A program made the position numbers and the translations under genes. Under the pieces are notes generated by a model, which made no database searches, was not told the DNA's origin, and worked only from the letters and a program-made list of their open reading frames with translations. From positions 1-64,000 of the forward strand of contig JAJTCK010000001.1 of the NCBI GenBank assembly GCA_021323175.1: a stretch of DNA of 64,000 nucleotides, in the 5' to 3' direction. Within the stretch, counting starts at the first letter, position 1. Every line of letters begins with the position of its first letter. This document shows positions 62,498-64,000 of the stretch, piece by piece. The DNA is from Solirubrobacterales bacterium. Lineage in GTDB: Bacteria > Actinomycetota > Thermoleophilia > Solirubrobacterales > 70-9.

Positions 62498-62875
62498 CTA
62501 CTGGGCGGCGTCCAGGTCCGAGCGCAGCTTCTGAGCCTCGCCTATGTATGTGTGGACCGGCGTGTGGTCGGTGGCGCCGTAGTAGTGGACAAGGACGCGG
62601 ACCACCCCGCGCATCGAGCCGGGAACGTCGATCTCCTGGCCGCAGAGCAGCGGCACCTTGTCCAGGCCGAGGTTGCGCGCGGCAACCGCCGGGAACTCCG
62701 CGTTCAGGTCGTGGGTACTGGTGAAGATGCAGCTGACGATTCGCTCGGCTTCGAGATCGTTGCGGGACAGCAGCTCGCGCATCAGCTCCTCGGTGCCTGA
62801 CACGACCAGGTTCGCGTCGTTGCGACCGATGCTCGTCGCTCCGCGGACTGCCCACAGTCTCTGGTCCTGGCTCAT
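62498..62875 (-). CDS. aroH: Chorismate mutase, AroH class
   Basis: 125 residues of the small trimeric alpha/beta-barrel class (B. subtilis AroH type). WAVRGATSIGRNDAN, IFTSTHDLNAEFPAVAARNLG, and RVLVHYYGATDHTPVHTYIGEAQKLR, with the active-site Arg near residue 11 and Arg/Tyr near 93 and 98. Converts chorismate to prephenate for Tyr and Phe. It overlaps the rluB stop by 4 bases. Confidence 0.95.
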   Translation of the reverse strand: MSQDQRLWAVRGATSIGRNDANLVVSGTEELMRELLSRNDLEAERIVSCIFTSTHDLNAEFPAVAARNLGLDKVPLLCGQEIDVPGSMRGVVRVLVHYYGATDHTPVHTYIGEAQKLRSDLDAAQ

Positions 62876-63606
62876 GGCGCGGAATCTTCCCAGAGGGTGC
62901 CTGTCGCGGCGTCCGGGCCCGGAAACGCCCGCAGGGCGCTGACCTCCTCGGCGCTGAGCCGGCGGCTCCGCCCGGACTCCAAGTCGCCCAGATCCACTGA
63001 CCCGATTCGGGTCCGCCGCAGCGCCTCGACACGGTTGCCCACCGCTTCCGCCATGCGGCGGACCTGGCGGTTGCGGCCCTCGCTGATCGTGATCTCGATC
63101 TCACGCTCGCCGACCCGCTTCACCTGCGCCGGCGCCGTCGGCCCGTCCTCGAGGCCGACCCCGCCGCGCAAGCGCTCCAGATCGCCGCCGGACGGCGCGC
63201 GCTCCAGGCGGACCGCGTAGGTCTTCGGCACCTCGTAGCGGGGATGAGTGAGCCGGTTTGCCAGCTCGCCGTCGTTCGTGAGCAGGATCAGGCCGGTCGA
63301 ATCGGCGTCGAGCCTCCCGACCGGGTAGAGGCGGCGTTCCGATGGCACCAGCTCGGTCACGGCTCGGCGGCCGCCAGGCTCACGCGCCGTGGAGACGACG
63401 CCGGCGGGCTTGTGCACCGCCCACACCTCCCGCTCCTCGGGCGCGACCGGGCGCCCATCCACCTCGACGCCGCTCTTCTCGTCCACGTCTCGCGCGGGGT
63501 CGGTCACGACCTGGCCGGCGATCGTCACCCGGCCCGCCCGGATCACTTCCTCGGCGGCTCGGCGCGAGGCGACTCCACCGTGGGCGAGGTAGCGGGCCAG
63601 CCGCAC
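62872..63606 (-). CDS. rluB: 23S rRNA pseudouridine synthase, RluB/RsuA family
   Basis: 244 residues. An N-terminal S4 RNA-binding domain (1-60, MRLARYLAHGGVASRRAAEEVI) and the catalytic block VGRLDADSTGLILLTNDGEL with the nucleophilic Asp, then KTYAVRLER and SEGRNRQVRRM. In many bacteria it is followed by cmk-der; here the aromatic block lies between. Confidence 0.95.
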   Translation of the reverse strand: MRLARYLAHGGVASRRAAEEVIRAGRVTIAGQVVTDPARDVDEKSGVEVDGRPVAPEEREVWAVHKPAGVVSTAREPGGRRAVTELVPSERRLYPVGRLDADSTGLILLTNDGELANRLTHPRYEVPKTYAVRLERAPSGGDLERLRGGVGLEDGPTAPAQVKRVGEREIEITISEGRNRQVRRMAEAVGNRVEALRRTRIGSVDLGDLESGRSRRLSAEEVSALRAFPGPDAATGTLWEDSAP

Positions 63607-63611
63607 GGGCC

Positions 63612-64000
63612 TCAGCAGGGGCCGAGCTCGTGCAGCTCCCTGCGATAGACGCGCATCGAGCGCTTCCTGAAGTCCCCGTGCGTGCGTCCGCGGAAGTCGG
63701 GGTCGAGCTCCTTGTAGAGGGACGAGGACAGGCTCTCGGCGTGGCCGATCACCCGCTTGATTCCGAGGTCATAGGTGCAGCGAAGCCACTGGATGAGCCG
63801 CAGGGAGCCGCGCAGCTGAGGCGTGCGGCCCAGCACCTCGCCGTCGCTGAATCCGACGTGCTCGACCCCGATCGAGACGTGGTTCAGCCCGACCACGTGA
63901 CGGCACCGGATCCCCGGCTTCACGAACTGGACCGCTCCCCCCTTCGCCCCGACGGCGTAGTGCGAGCAGACGTTCGGCTTCTCGCCGTACTCGGGATCGG
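63612..64000 (-). CDS. N-acetylmuramoyl-L-alanine amidase (Amidase_2), N-terminus beyond window
   Basis: The frame runs into the right edge, leaving about 128 C-terminal residues. Visible are NVCSHYAVGAKGGAVQFV (first zinc His in SHY), RCRHVVGLNHVSIGVEHVGFSD (typical LNHxSIGIE) and GHAESLSSSLYKEL, where the last zinc His is expected. It cleaves the stem peptide from glycan. Signal peptide and other domains would be beyond 64000. It is 5 bases upstream of rluB. Confidence 0.85.
   Translation of the reverse strand, partial: DPEYGEKPNVCSHYAVGAKGGAVQFVKPGIRCRHVVGLNHVSIGVEHVGFSDGEVLGRTPQLRGSLRLIQWLRCTYDLGIKRVIGHAESLSSSLYKELDPDFRGRTHGDFRKRSMRVYRRELHELGPC

Overview
The window is 64 kb of high-GC (roughly 70 % by eye) bacterial chromosome from an actinobacterium-like organism. 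Gene order, an ECF41 sigma factor, a PriA-def-fmt-rpe-rib block and several lineage-flavoured variants (an RNase III lacking two acidic residues, an EF-G2-like GTPase) point to Thermoleophilia/Solirubrobacterales. That placement is an inference from memory of gene families, not from a search. Nearly all genes are chromosomal housekeeping genes on the minus strand. There is no rRNA, prophage, insertion sequence or CRISPR array, and one tRNA gene.

Layout (the minus strand is read right to left). At 63.6-49 kb: amidase (cut by the window edge), rluB, then an aromatic amino acid block (aroH chorismate mutase, a HisC-type aminotransferase, aroF, tyrA, aroA), then cmk-der, a DUF3352 membrane protein, metK and priA. 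At 49-39 kb: def-fmt, a zinc-ribbon protein, rpe, a plus-strand pair (flippase and K+/H+-type antiporter), and the riboflavin operon ribD-ribE-ribBA-ribH. At 39-11.6 kb is the long conserved block rpmB-fakA-recG-rsmD-coaD ... yceD-rpmF-plsX-acpP-rnc-smc-ftsY ... ffh ... rpsP-khpA-trmD-rplS-lepB-rnhB, then comM-dprA with yraN convergent. It is interrupted by small inserted cassettes: a phosphotransferase/DUF6285 pair, a BASS transporter pair, and an epimerase-ECF41 pair. At 11.6-0 kb: HAD hydrolase, thiD, two small unknowns coupled to ilvD, an alpha/beta hydrolase and an MTHFS-like protein on plus, an L,D-transpeptidase, XerC, an EF-G-like GTPase, RNase HI, tRNA-Gly and a partial helical protein.

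The most interesting element is the 277-bp gap between the aminotransferase and aroF. It encodes a 33-residue leader peptide ending in SFYWYPRFS, with all three aromatic amino acids in adjacent codons. The Phe-Tyr-Trp-Tyr codons are themselves the 5' strand of an 11-bp perfect helix whose 3' strand lies two bases from the aroF Shine-Dalgarno GGGG. This looks like a ribosome-sensing attenuator for DAHP synthase that responds to Phe, Tyr and Trp together. Its mechanism (translational or transcriptional) cannot be settled from sequence, because no U-tract terminator is visible.

Second, the epimerase-ECF41 operon carries an exact copy of the ECF41 target promoter (TGTCACA, 16 bases, CGTC), so the sigma factor very likely drives its own operon. 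Third, several reading frames (RNase HI, LepB, RNase HII) need CTG starts or other unusual starts to keep conserved N-terminal residues. Start codons were chosen by family alignment from memory and by overlap with upstream stops; alternatives are given with each gene.
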